The notes beneath the pieces were generated by a model. That model did not search any database and was not told where the DNA came from. It saw only the letters and a list, made by a program, of their open reading frames with translations. DNA of 64,000 bases. It comes from Candidatus Excrementavichristensenella intestinipullorum. GTDB lineage: Bacteria > Bacillota > Clostridia > Christensenellales > Aristaeellaceae. The stretch covers positions 1 through 64,000 of the forward strand of contig DVHZ01000118.1 of NCBI GenBank assembly GCA_018711685.1, read 5' to 3'. The translations under genes were made by a program, and so were the position numbers. Within the stretch, counting starts at the first letter, position 1, and every line of letters begins with the position of its first letter. Shown piece after piece: positions 37,881-47,672 of the stretch.

Positions 37881-39625
37881 AGCGGTACCGTCGCATCGCC
37901 GCCCTGGTGCTAGCCCTGTGCCTGGCGGTTTTGGCCCTCGCCGGCTGTTCCCGGGGGGGCGGCTCTACCATCACGGTAATCGAGACTACCCCCGGACCCT
38001 ACAGCCAGGAGGAGTACCCCAGCGTAGGTTACTTCAGCCCCAGCAGTACGCCGGAAGCCTATCAGGATGAGATCATCCCCGCCCCGGTGGACGTCAACGA
38101 TTTTAGCCAGAGCTTGACGGAACCCACTCCCGCCCCGGTAGTCAACGATATGACCCATGGCGACTTCACCTACGGCGTGGTGGTGGATACCGGCGTGGAC
38201 ATTCATCCCCTGCGCACCCAGCACAAGGACATGTACTCGGTGAACAAGCTGATTTTCGAAAGCCTTGTGGAGCTTAACGAGCAGCTGCAGCCGGTTCCCC
38301 TGCTGGCCGACCGCTGGTCGGTGGAGGGCAACGTGTGGACCTTTACCCTGCGCAGCGGTATCCAGTTCCACAACGGCCAAGCCCTTACCGCAGATGACGT
38401 GGTGGCCAGCTATCAGGAGATTCAGCGCAACCCGGACACCCACTGGTACCAGCTCACCCAGCTGATCTCCGACATGGCCGCGGTAGATGAACTCACCGTA
38501 CAGGTGACCAGCAAGTCGGCGGGATACATGCTGCTCTACGCCATGACCTTTCCCGTGGTGGAGTCCTCCACGGTGGCCAGCAGCTGCATAGGGCTGGATA
38601 TGCCCATGGGCACCGGGCCCTACTGGTACATCCAGTACGACGCCCCCAACGCTTTGCGCCTGGAGAGCAACGCCCTGTGGTGGAAGCGGCCATCGGGCTA
38701 CATCCAGAGCGTGGTGGTGCTGTTTTATAAGACCATCCGCTCCGCCCTCACCGGGCTGGAGCTGGGCGAGGTGGACGCCATCGCTACCGACTACCCCACC
38801 GCCGCCATCAGCAAAAACCTCACCGACCGCACAACCCTGGACTATTCCACCCAGACCTACGAATGTATCGTGCCCAATTTGAGCGGGGCAATCCTCTCCG
38901 ATATCAGCGTGCGCCAGGCCATCATGTACGCCATCGACCGCACCACCCTGGCCAGCACCGCCTACGCGGGCATGGCCCAGGAAAGCGAGGTGCCGGTGAT
39001 CCCCGGCAGCTATCTGTACGACGCCCAGGCCACCCGATACAATTACAGTCCGGAGCTGGCGCTGCAAATCCTGCGGGACGCGGGCTGGTCCGACCCGGAC
39101 CAGGACGGATTGCTGGAAAAGGAATTGGGCGGCGCCACCCGCCGCTTGTCCCTGAAGCTGTTCACCTACGACCGGGGCACCACCGCCACCCGCTCCGAGG
39201 CGGCGGAGCTCATCGCCAAGCAGCTGCGCACGGTGGGCTTTGAGATCGAAGTGCAGGTGGGCACCGCCTCCGCCATCCAAAAGCGCCTCAGCAGCGGGGA
39301 TTTCGACCTGGTGCTGTGCGGCTTTGAACTCAGCGAAGCGCCCAACTTGGCCTTCCTGTTGGCTGGGTCGGGCAGCTGCAACTACTCCCGGTACAACAGC
39401 AGCCAGATGGATACCTACCTCCACGACGCCCTCTCCGCCGCCACCGAGGCGGAATTGATCGCCGCCATGAGCAACGTGCAGATGATCGTGGTGGAGGATT
39501 TGCCCATCCTGGGCCTGTTCTTCCGCTCCGGCGTGTTCATCTCCCGCACCTCGGTGGGCGGAATGTCGGGCACCTACCAGTACGACGTGCTCAGGGGCCT
39601 GGCCAACGTGATCCCCACCCTGTAA
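37877..39625 (+). CDS. Peptide/oligopeptide ABC transporter substrate-binding lipoprotein (SBP family 5)
   Basis: Lipobox LALAGCSRGG; LADRWSVEGNVWTFTLRSGIQFHNGQALTADDVVASYQ. Confidence 0.9.
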   Translation: MKRYRRIAALVLALCLAVLALAGCSRGGGSTITVIETTPGPYSQEEYPSVGYFSPSSTPEAYQDEIIPAPVDVNDFSQSLTEPTPAPVVNDMTHGDFTYGVVVDTGVDIHPLRTQHKDMYSVNKLIFESLVELNEQLQPVPLLADRWSVEGNVWTFTLRSGIQFHNGQALTADDVVASYQEIQRNPDTHWYQLTQLISDMAAVDELTVQVTSKSAGYMLLYAMTFPVVESSTVASSCIGLDMPMGTGPYWYIQYDAPNALRLESNALWWKRPSGYIQSVVVLFYKTIRSALTGLELGEVDAIATDYPTAAISKNLTDRTTLDYSTQTYECIVPNLSGAILSDISVRQAIMYAIDRTTLASTAYAGMAQESEVPVIPGSYLYDAQATRYNYSPELALQILRDAGWSDPDQDGLLEKELGGATRRLSLKLFTYDRGTTATRSEAAELIAKQLRTVGFEIEVQVGTASAIQKRLSSGDFDLVLCGFELSEAPNLAFLLAGSGSCNYSRYNSSQMDTYLHDALSAATEAELIAAMSNVQMIVVEDLPILGLFFRSGVFISRTSVGGMSGTYQYDVLRGLANVIPTL

Positions 39626-39747
39626 TCCCGGACCCAGGCCGGCTGGATGCCCGCCCCGGGAACCCTACTACCCTGGACGCGGGCTAGACCGGACGTCCGC
39701 CCGATGGATGATCCCATTGGATGTATGAAGTGAAGGAGGAAACGGCG

Positions 39748-40869
39748 ATGCGGCAGATCGGCATGGGCGTGGTAGGCTGGGGCTTCATGGGCAAGACCCA
39801 CACCCACGCATTGCGGGAAATGGGCCTGTTCTATTCGGAGGCGGACTTTCGCCCCGTGCTGGAGTGCGTGTGTACCCGGCGGCTGGAGGTAGCCCGCCAG
39901 GCCGCCCAGGACGCAGGCTTCGCCCACTATACCGACGATTTCGACCAGCTGCTGGCCATGCCCCAGGTGGAGGCAGTGTCCATCTGCACCCCCAACGCCC
40001 TGCACCTGCCCATGGCCCTGAAGGCCCTGGAGGCGGGCAAGCACGTATACATCGACAAGCCCCTGGCCATGAGCCTGGAGGAGGCGCTGCGCATCCAACA
40101 GGCTGTTGAGCGCACCGGCCTCACCCTGCAGGTGGCCCACAACAACCGCTTCTTCCCCGCCATGCTCCGAGCCCGGCAGTTGGTGGAGCAGGGACGGGTG
40201 GGCCAGGTGCTTTCCTTCCGCTGCGATTACCTGCACTCCGGCTCGGTGGACGCCAGCCGTCCCGCCGGATGGAAGATGTCCAGCCAGGGCGGCGTGCTGC
40301 TGGATCTGGCCAGCCATGCCGCCGACCTGATCCTGTGGCTGGCCGGGCCGGTGAAAGAGGTGTGCTGCCGGACCCGCCTGCTCTACGCCCAGCGCCCGGC
40401 CTCCGGCGGCGGCCAGACCACCGACCTGGGGGAGGACCAGGTGCTGGCCCTGATGCGCTTGGAGAACGGCGCCCTGGGCACGCTGGAGGCCAGCAAGATC
40501 GCCACGGGCACCGACGACGAGCTCTCCTTTGAGCTGTACGGCGACAAGGGCGCCCTGCGCTGGCGCTCCATGGAGGCCGATTACCTGTACTTCTTCGACA
40601 ACACCCGCCCCGAGGCCCCCTTGGGCGGGGAGCGGGGCTTCCAGCGCCTGTCCTGTGGCGCCCGGTACCCCTGGCCTGGCGGGCAATTTCTGCCGGTGAA
40701 AAATACCATCGGCTGGGACCGGGCCCATATGCACTGCTACTTCTCCTTCCTCAACGCCTTGGTCCACGGCCTGCCCGTCAGCCCCGGCATCGGCGAGGCC
40801 GTGGCCCTGCACCGGCTCATGGACGCCATGAAATTCTCCAGCCAAAACCAGAGCTGGGTATCCGTGTAA
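39748..40869 (+). CDS. Gfo/Idh/MocA family oxidoreductase
   Basis: MGVVGWGFMGKTHTHALREM; GKHVYIDKPLAMSLEEA; start refined from 39721. Confidence 0.92.
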   Translation: MRQIGMGVVGWGFMGKTHTHALREMGLFYSEADFRPVLECVCTRRLEVARQAAQDAGFAHYTDDFDQLLAMPQVEAVSICTPNALHLPMALKALEAGKHVYIDKPLAMSLEEALRIQQAVERTGLTLQVAHNNRFFPAMLRARQLVEQGRVGQVLSFRCDYLHSGSVDASRPAGWKMSSQGGVLLDLASHAADLILWLAGPVKEVCCRTRLLYAQRPASGGGQTTDLGEDQVLALMRLENGALGTLEASKIATGTDDELSFELYGDKGALRWRSMEADYLYFFDNTRPEAPLGGERGFQRLSCGARYPWPGGQFLPVKNTIGWDRAHMHCYFSFLNALVHGLPVSPGIGEAVALHRLMDAMKFSSQNQSWVSV

Positions 40870-40986
40870 CCGCCGCCCTGCCCCGGACGTCCAAGGCGTC
40901 CGGGGCTGGGCAAAACCTGGCCCCCTACCGGCGGCCCTGCCGCCGGGCCAAAGCGCCCAATCCACTTCTGAAAGGGGATATCCGCC

Positions 40987-42708
40987 ATGATCTCCCTCAG
41001 GCAGGACGCCCTGCTGCTCAGCCTCAAGCCCTTCGACGCCCTGCGGCTGATCCCCGAGGCCCGGGACAAGGCCACCTGGTCCAGCGTAGAGCGGAGCTGG
41101 GCCGGCCAGGTGACGGTCCGCGCCGCCCAGGCCTTGGCCTACGTGCCTCCCGCCGCCCAGGCCAGCGATTACCTGCGCTTCCTACGGGAGGGCAGCGGGC
41201 CCTGGCTGGAGGCCTGGACCGGCGCCCGGGAGCGGCTGAAAGCCCTGGCCCTGGGCGCCTGCGTCCAGGGCAGCCCGGCCCTGATACAGGGCGTGGCGGA
41301 TCAGCTGTACGCCTTGTGCGAGATAAGCGATTGGGCGCTGCGCCAGCCCCAACCGGATTATCCCGACTTTACCCATGGCTGCGTCGACGTGGACGCCTGC
41401 GAAACCGGAGCGTTGCTGGCGGTAACGGCGAAGCTGCTGGGCGAGGAACTGGACGCCCTCTCCCCCCGCATCGCCGCTCGGGTGCGCCGTGCCCTGGACC
41501 GGCGGCTGATGGAGCCCCTCATCAACCACGATCCCCAGGTATGGCTGCTGGCCCCGGAGGACGCGCCCCGGGCGGCGGCGGCGCTGATGACCGTAGCCCT
41601 GCTGATGGAGCGGGACGACCGGCGGCGCTGGCTGGCCCTGCGGCGCATTCTCAAGCTGCTGGAGGGCTACCTCAAGGACCGGCCCGCCGACGGCGGCTTC
41701 GATGGGGGATTGGAAGCCCACCTGACCCAAGCCATGGCGGTGAACGACTGTTTCTCCATGCTCAGCGTGGCCAGCGGCGGCGAAGTGGAGCTGCGGGACG
41801 AGCCCCTGTTCGTGGCCATGGCAGGTAGCTTCGTGTCCTGCCACATCGCCGGCAACCTGTTTCTCAATCCGGGAGGTTCCATGGCCCCCCGCCTCTCCCC
41901 CGACCTGTTGTTCCGGCTGGGGGAAAGTGCCCGGGTCAGCGCCCTGTGCGGACTGGCCGCCTGGCTGCGCCGGGGCTTGCAGGACGAGGCCGCGCCTCCC
42001 TTCAGCCAGCCTACCGAACCCCTGCTCCAGCAGGTGATGAACGCCTTGGGCCGGGATGACCTGATGAAGCAGGCGGCCCGTTCCCCCGTTCCGGAGTGGG
42101 TGGAACTGCCCCAAAGCGGCCTGTTGGCCGGACGCATGGACGGCTTCTACGCCGCCCTTACCGGCCCGGCGGGCCAGGCGGCGGGGGATATCGTCCTGTT
42201 CTATGGGGACCGGCCCTTGATCATCGGCCTGCCCCAGGCCCCTTCCACGCCCCTGGTCAACGGTCAGGACCAGCGCTCCAGCCCCGGCGCCCAGGACGTG
42301 GCCCACAGCGGCGGGCCGGGCTGGCACATGCTGTCCATGAACCTGGCCTGCGCCTATCCACCCGCCGCCCAGCTGGTGAGCTGGCAGCGCACTTGGATGC
42401 TGGCCCCCTCCGAGGGCGGGCTGCGGCTGATGGATGTGTTCGACCTGGATGCCCCCGGTCAGGTGGCCTTCCGCTTCATTACTCCTTCCATGCCCCGGGT
42501 GCAGTCCGGCGGCGCGTTGCTGGCGGAAGACAGGGTGTGGATGGAGTTTGATCCCGGCTTGGCCGCCCAGGTGGACTGGGTGACAGTCCCTCCCAACCAG
42601 CGCCATCTGTGGGGCGAACGGGTTTTCCGCCTCACCCTGACCACCCCTCAGGCTTTGCCCGGCGGCAACTATGATTTCCTGTTCCGGCCCTGGGCCGGCG
42701 GAGTATAA
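40987..42708 (+). CDS. Heparinase II/III-like (alpha/alpha toroid) protein, function uncertain
   Basis: Position between a Gfo/Idh oxidoreductase and a class II aldolase; helical-repeat N-terminus and beta-rich C-terminus; DGGFDGGLEAHLTQAMAVND. Confidence 0.5.
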   Translation: MISLRQDALLLSLKPFDALRLIPEARDKATWSSVERSWAGQVTVRAAQALAYVPPAAQASDYLRFLREGSGPWLEAWTGARERLKALALGACVQGSPALIQGVADQLYALCEISDWALRQPQPDYPDFTHGCVDVDACETGALLAVTAKLLGEELDALSPRIAARVRRALDRRLMEPLINHDPQVWLLAPEDAPRAAAALMTVALLMERDDRRRWLALRRILKLLEGYLKDRPADGGFDGGLEAHLTQAMAVNDCFSMLSVASGGEVELRDEPLFVAMAGSFVSCHIAGNLFLNPGGSMAPRLSPDLLFRLGESARVSALCGLAAWLRRGLQDEAAPPFSQPTEPLLQQVMNALGRDDLMKQAARSPVPEWVELPQSGLLAGRMDGFYAALTGPAGQAAGDIVLFYGDRPLIIGLPQAPSTPLVNGQDQRSSPGAQDVAHSGGPGWHMLSMNLACAYPPAAQLVSWQRTWMLAPSEGGLRLMDVFDLDAPGQVAFRFITPSMPRVQSGGALLAEDRVWMEFDPGLAAQVDWVTVPPNQRHLWGERVFRLTLTTPQALPGGNYDFLFRPWAGGV

Positions 42709-42748
42709 GCGGGAAAAGAACAACATCAAGAGCGAAGGAGATGTGACC

Positions 42749-43471
42749 ATGAACCCACTGCAGCAGAAATACCAGGCGCAAATTCAGGAATTGGCCGACG
42801 CTTCCAACCGGCTGGCGGAGCTGGGCTTCGTCACCAGCCAGGGGGGCAATTTGTCCATGCGGGCGGATGAAAACGTGCTGCTGATCACCCCCACCAAGGT
42901 GCCCAAGATTCAGGTCAGGTTTGAGGATATCTGCGTCATCGACATGAAGGGAACCGTGCTCTACGCCAAGGAAGGCCGCAAGCCCACCGGCGAGTGGCCC
43001 TTCCATACCCGCATCATGCAGCGCCGGCCCGACGTAAAGGGCGTGGTCCATGCCCATCCCCCGGTGCTCACCGGCTTCGCCATCGCCGGAGGGGACTGGC
43101 TGCGTCTGCCCTTCCTGCCCGAGCCCGCCCTGGAGGTGGGCCCCATGATGCTGGTGCCCTACGCCGAGCCCCTCAGCGACCAGTTGGCGGAGAACTTCGA
43201 TCCCTTCCTGGACAAGAGCAACGGCTTCCTGATGGAGAACCACGGCGCTGTAATGGTGAGCCCGGAAGGGGTCATGCGGGCCATTGAGTTCCTGGAAATG
43301 ATGGAAGCCGCCGGCAAGTCCATCATCGTATCCAAGATCCTGGGCAACGCCAAGCCCATTGCCGCCCCCGACGTAGCCAACCTGGACAACGTACTCCGGG
43401 TGCGCAATATGCCCATGCCCGGCACCCCCGGCGTGGTCAAATCCCTGAGCGACATCTTCGTGGTGGAATAA
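42749..43471 (+). CDS. Class II aldolase/adducin family protein (AraD/FucA-like)
   Basis: GFVTSQGGNLSMRADENVLLITPTKV; VVHAHPPVLTGFAIAG; FLMENHGAVMVSPE; start refined from 42671. Confidence 0.9.
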   Translation: MNPLQQKYQAQIQELADASNRLAELGFVTSQGGNLSMRADENVLLITPTKVPKIQVRFEDICVIDMKGTVLYAKEGRKPTGEWPFHTRIMQRRPDVKGVVHAHPPVLTGFAIAGGDWLRLPFLPEPALEVGPMMLVPYAEPLSDQLAENFDPFLDKSNGFLMENHGAVMVSPEGVMRAIEFLEMMEAAGKSIIVSKILGNAKPIAAPDVANLDNVLRVRNMPMPGTPGVVKSLSDIFVVE

Positions 43472-43587
43472 CCCGATTCGTTCCCCGTATCACAACGGCG
43501 CACCGAGAAAGCGACCTGGGCCCCGGGGGCTGAGGACCTTTGACCCTGGGCCCAAGAAACGGGGGCAGTTCATTCTTTTTCGCATAC

Positions 43588-43622
43588 ATAAAGCCTGTTC
43601 CATCCACGGGAACAGGCTTTAT
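43588..43622. terminator. Bidirectional intrinsic terminator
   Basis: ATAAAGCCTGTTCC / GGAACAGGCTTTAT. Confidence 0.8.
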
Positions 43623-43675
43623 CATGCTTGCTGCGCCGGGCGGCCCAGCAAGCCTCTTACCGGAAAGAATGGGCT

Positions 43676-45688
43676 TCAGCTGGGTAATTGGGTCAAGACC
43701 ACCGCTACCTTTACCTGGTATTGGACTTCGTCAATGTCCAGAGCGCCGCCGTCCTCCACCGCAAAGCGCACCTCGTACAGGGCCTGCGGCTCCAGGGGCC
43801 GGGCGGCATCCAGCGGTTCGCCGCCATCGGCGCACAAAGTCCATTCCCCTTCGTAAGGATGGAACTGCCCCTGAGCATCCTGGTACATCAGGGTATAATC
43901 CTGAGGGGCGGCCTCCAGGCCGTTGAGCCGCACCGCCAGAACGGCTTGCTGGCGCAAATTGGGGATGGACACCCGGTTCAGATAGCTTGCCGCTTCCCAC
44001 TCCTGCCCCAACTGCCGGCTGGAAAGGCGATAGCGCTCCATGCCGCTCAGAGGCAGCGCCTTCACCGGGCTGTGGGGCAGATAGGCGGTCTCGTCCCGCC
44101 AGCACACCATCTCCATGCAGTTGGTGGGGCAGTACAGGGCGTTGCCCCTGGGGTCGGCAATGAGCCCCACGGCCAGGTTATTGTATCCCGCCATGGCGGA
44201 CACACCGGCGCCATACAGGGTCTCGCCGGTATCGAAATCCAGCGCCTCAAAGCGCCACCCACCCTGGCTGTCCTGCCAATAACCGTAAAGATAGCCGGTG
44301 GCGGTGGACAGCTTAATCATGGCGGTTTCCCGCACATCGTTCCGGCTCCATACCCGGCGGGCCTCATAGCCCTGCTGGGTCTTCACGAAGTCCACCCGTT
44401 CCACGCCGGGGGCGATGTATTGGTTGCCCTTCTGCATCCAGTTGGCGTCGTAAATGTTGTCGTAGGATTGAATGGAGGAATCCGCGCCGGGCTCGGACAA
44501 GCCGGCGTTTCCCGCGCCGAACCAGTTGGCCACCACCACCGAGGCGGAGCCGTCCTGCCAGCCGTATACCAGAATGGAATTTTCCACGGACACGGGCGCG
44601 CCCGCCACCCCGTCCAAAATCGGGGTCTGGGCCACGATCTGGCCGGTTTCAGAGGACACGGCGATCAGGTTCACCGGGTCCAGGTTGTCTGTAAAAATCA
44701 CCAGGTCCCCGGTGAGGGTGGGAGACGTGCCGCTGCCCCAGGACAGGCCGCCGCCGGTATAGCCCGATTCGGGCAGGGCGTCGTTGGCCCCGGCGCTTTC
44801 ATAGGGGGTGCGCCAGGTCACCTGCACCCCGTCCTGGGCAGTGAGCATGTAGCAGGCCAGGTTGGTGAGGATGACCGCGCCGTCTTCATTGGCGGCAATG
44901 CCGTTTTCCGCGCCCTCCCCCTGGTCCAGCGGATAGAGGAAGATGTGCTCATCCAGGTCCGGCGCCTCCGGACTGCCCGCCAGAGCCATGTATTCGCTGG
45001 AGATGTAGCCGATCAGCCCGGCAGGGTCCCGCTGGGGATAAATCCGAAATCCCCCCGTGACAAACCACAGATTGCCCTGATAGTCGTACACGATGCTCAA
45101 TAGGTTCTGCCCCACCTCTTCCCCCAGAATGCGGGCGGCGGCGGCCATCACGTCGATGTCCGCCAGCTTTTCAAACACCGGCAGCACCTGCCCGTCCTGG
45201 TCCAGGGTGCGCATCACCAGAATATGGCCGTGGGAGGTGGGCGCCACCACGTTGTCGTTGGCGTCTACAAAGGAATAGGAGATCTGGAAGGCGTACCCGG
45301 CCCCGTCATCCCGCTGAGGCACAAAGGAACCCAGCCGCTGCACCTGTTCCCCGTCGAAGGATACGATGGATATGCCCCCCAGGAAGGGCGTCACCGCGTT
45401 GCCCCGGCTGTCGTAAAAGGCCGCCGAGGGCGCGTGGATGTTCTGGGTTTCCAGGGAAGCGGTCACCCGGCTGTATATGCCCAGGGGGGCCACAGCATCG
45501 GTCACGTCGGAAGCGTACACGTCGTTGTGGATGGAGTTGTCGCCCCGGCCCATGTAGGGGTTCTCCGCCACCGGATTCTCCGGCAGCGGCCTGGGCTGAA
45601 GCGTCCTCCACTGCTCCTGCGCCCCAGCGCATCCTCCCGCCAGGGCCAACATCAAACACAGCACCGCCGCCCATATCCTCCGCATCAT
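43676..45688 (-). CDS. Secreted/lipoprotein of unknown function, beta-propeller-like repeats possible
   Basis: MMRRIWAAVLCLMLALAGGCAGAQ signal; no clear catalytic motif; start refined from 45715. Confidence 0.55.
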   Translation of the reverse strand: MMRRIWAAVLCLMLALAGGCAGAQEQWRTLQPRPLPENPVAENPYMGRGDNSIHNDVYASDVTDAVAPLGIYSRVTASLETQNIHAPSAAFYDSRGNAVTPFLGGISIVSFDGEQVQRLGSFVPQRDDGAGYAFQISYSFVDANDNVVAPTSHGHILVMRTLDQDGQVLPVFEKLADIDVMAAAARILGEEVGQNLLSIVYDYQGNLWFVTGGFRIYPQRDPAGLIGYISSEYMALAGSPEAPDLDEHIFLYPLDQGEGAENGIAANEDGAVILTNLACYMLTAQDGVQVTWRTPYESAGANDALPESGYTGGGLSWGSGTSPTLTGDLVIFTDNLDPVNLIAVSSETGQIVAQTPILDGVAGAPVSVENSILVYGWQDGSASVVVANWFGAGNAGLSEPGADSSIQSYDNIYDANWMQKGNQYIAPGVERVDFVKTQQGYEARRVWSRNDVRETAMIKLSTATGYLYGYWQDSQGGWRFEALDFDTGETLYGAGVSAMAGYNNLAVGLIADPRGNALYCPTNCMEMVCWRDETAYLPHSPVKALPLSGMERYRLSSRQLGQEWEAASYLNRVSIPNLRQQAVLAVRLNGLEAAPQDYTLMYQDAQGQFHPYEGEWTLCADGGEPLDAARPLEPQALYEVRFAVEDGGALDIDEVQYQVKVAVVLTQLPS

Positions 45689-46053
45689 CCCGGTTCCACC
45701 TTTCTCTCGCCGCACTCGGGGCGCATCCCCTATCTTTTATTGTAACATATCCCTTTTCGCCCCGTCAACGCCGGCTTTCTCCCTGATCCCCATCATTTTT
45801 ACCGAAGCATGACATATCCGGGCATCAACCCCGTCCATGCCTCAGGGGATCCGGCTCCCGCCCAAAAACAATGGGTCCGCCCCACTCACGAGGCGGACCC
45901 CCAATGATTGTTCCTACAGGCGGCCTTTTTGCCGGGTTTTCCCCCAAATGCTATCGCCAAGCCGTTTCCGCGGGAGGCGTTTTTCCACGCATCCCCCTTC
46001 GGGGCGCGGCCCATCCGGCGAAGCGCCTGCGGATAGCCCCTCCGGAAGCGGGT

Positions 46054-47448
46054 TTATTCGCCGGCCACGGTGAAATCGGTCTTTTCCTCCAGCCAGGCGG
46101 GCAGGTCGGGAATGGCCACCAGTTCCTGGGTCATGGTGTCCCGGTCCCGCACGGTGACCTTGCCGGTCTCCAGGGTGTCGAAATCGATGGTGATGCAGTA
46201 GGGGGTGCCCGCCTCGTCGGCCCGGCGGTAGCGCTTGCCAATGGAGCCGGTCTCGTCGTACTCCACCCGGAACTTCTTGGCCAGCAGGCGGTAGACCTCC
46301 TTGGCCTTGTCCCCCAGCTTGTTCTTCTGCAGGGGCAGCACGGCGGCCTTGATGGGGGCCAGGGCGGGATGCATGTGCAGCACCACCCGGCTGTCGCCGC
46401 CCTCCAATTCCTCCTCGTCGTAGGCGTTGCACAGGAAGGCCAGCACCAGCCGGTCCACGCCCACGGAGGGCTCCACGCAGTAGGGCACGAACTTCTCCCC
46501 GGTGGCCGGGTCCAGGTACTCCATGGACTCGCCGGAGTGCTGCTGATGCTGGGTCAGGTCGTAATCGGTGCGGTCTGCGATGCCCCACAGCTCGCCCCAG
46601 CCGAAGGGGAACAGGTACTCGATGTCCGTGGTGGCCTTGGAATAGAAAGCCAGCTTGTCCTTTTCGTGGTCCCGCAGGCGCAGCTTGTCCTCCCGCAGGC
46701 CCAGGGCCTTGAGCCAATCCCGGCAGAAGGCGCGCCAGTAGGTGAACCACTCCAGGTCCTCGCCGGGCTTGCAGAAGAACTCCAGCTCCATCTGCTCGAA
46801 CTCCCGCACCCGGAAGATGAAGTTGCCCGGGGTGATCTCGTTGCGGAAGGACTTGCCGATTTGGCAAATGCCGGCGGGCAACTTCTTGCGGGTGGCCCGC
46901 ATGGCGTTCTTGAAGTTGACGAAGATGCCCTGGGCGGTCTCGGGGCGCAGGTAGATCTCCGCCGCGCTGTCCTGGTTGACGCCCTGGAAGGTCTTAAACA
47001 TCAGGTTGAACTGGCGGATGGGGGTAAAGTCCTCCTTGCCGCACACCGGGCAGGGAATGTGGTGCTGGGCGATGTACTCCTCCAGCTGCTGATTGGTCCA
47101 GCCGTCGCCGGTGAGCTGGCCGCCGGTAAAGTCCTCGATGAGCTTATCGGCGCGGAACCGGGCCTTGCAGGCCTTGCAGTCCATCAGCGGGTCGTTAAAG
47201 CCGCCCACATGGCCCGAGGCCACCCATACTTCCCGATTCATCAGGATGGCGCAATCCAGCCCGGTATTGTAGGGGCTTTCCTGGACGAACTTGCGCCACC
47301 AGGCCTTCTTGATGTTGTTTTTGAATTCTACGCCCAGGGGGCCGTAATCCCAAGTGTTGGCCAGGCCGCCGTAAATTTCCGAACCGGCGAAGATGTAGCC
47401 CCGGTTCTTGCACAGCGATACCAGCTTGTCCATCGTAAGCTCAGCCAT
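46054..47448 (-). CDS. glyQS: Glycyl-tRNA synthetase (single-chain, dimeric type)
   Basis: [77 protein letters not shown]. Confidence 0.97.
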   Translation of the reverse strand: MAELTMDKLVSLCKNRGYIFAGSEIYGGLANTWDYGPLGVEFKNNIKKAWWRKFVQESPYNTGLDCAILMNREVWVASGHVGGFNDPLMDCKACKARFRADKLIEDFTGGQLTGDGWTNQQLEEYIAQHHIPCPVCGKEDFTPIRQFNLMFKTFQGVNQDSAAEIYLRPETAQGIFVNFKNAMRATRKKLPAGICQIGKSFRNEITPGNFIFRVREFEQMELEFFCKPGEDLEWFTYWRAFCRDWLKALGLREDKLRLRDHEKDKLAFYSKATTDIEYLFPFGWGELWGIADRTDYDLTQHQQHSGESMEYLDPATGEKFVPYCVEPSVGVDRLVLAFLCNAYDEEELEGGDSRVVLHMHPALAPIKAAVLPLQKNKLGDKAKEVYRLLAKKFRVEYDETGSIGKRYRRADEAGTPYCITIDFDTLETGKVTVRDRDTMTQELVAIPDLPAWLEEKTDFTVAGE

Positions 47449-47672
47449 GAAATCCCCTCATTCCACGATTTTGTTTGAACCTAATCATACCAGAATTCGT
47501 CCAATTCCTGCAAGGCTTTCGTGTTAAATTCCACCCGTTTCCCCTGGGGAGTGGTCAAAAAGCGCCGGAGTATGCTATAATTAAAGATACAATCGATTTT
47601 TATGGCCCCGAATGGGGTTCTGTATCCTTGAATTGGGCCGCATTGCGCCCACTGTACGGAGGTTGGTTGAGC

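Noticed and set aside
47449-47570. Glycine T-box upstream of glyQS
   Set aside because: No complementary T-box core (CGCGGTNCCACCC on the plus strand) seen in the short upstream region.
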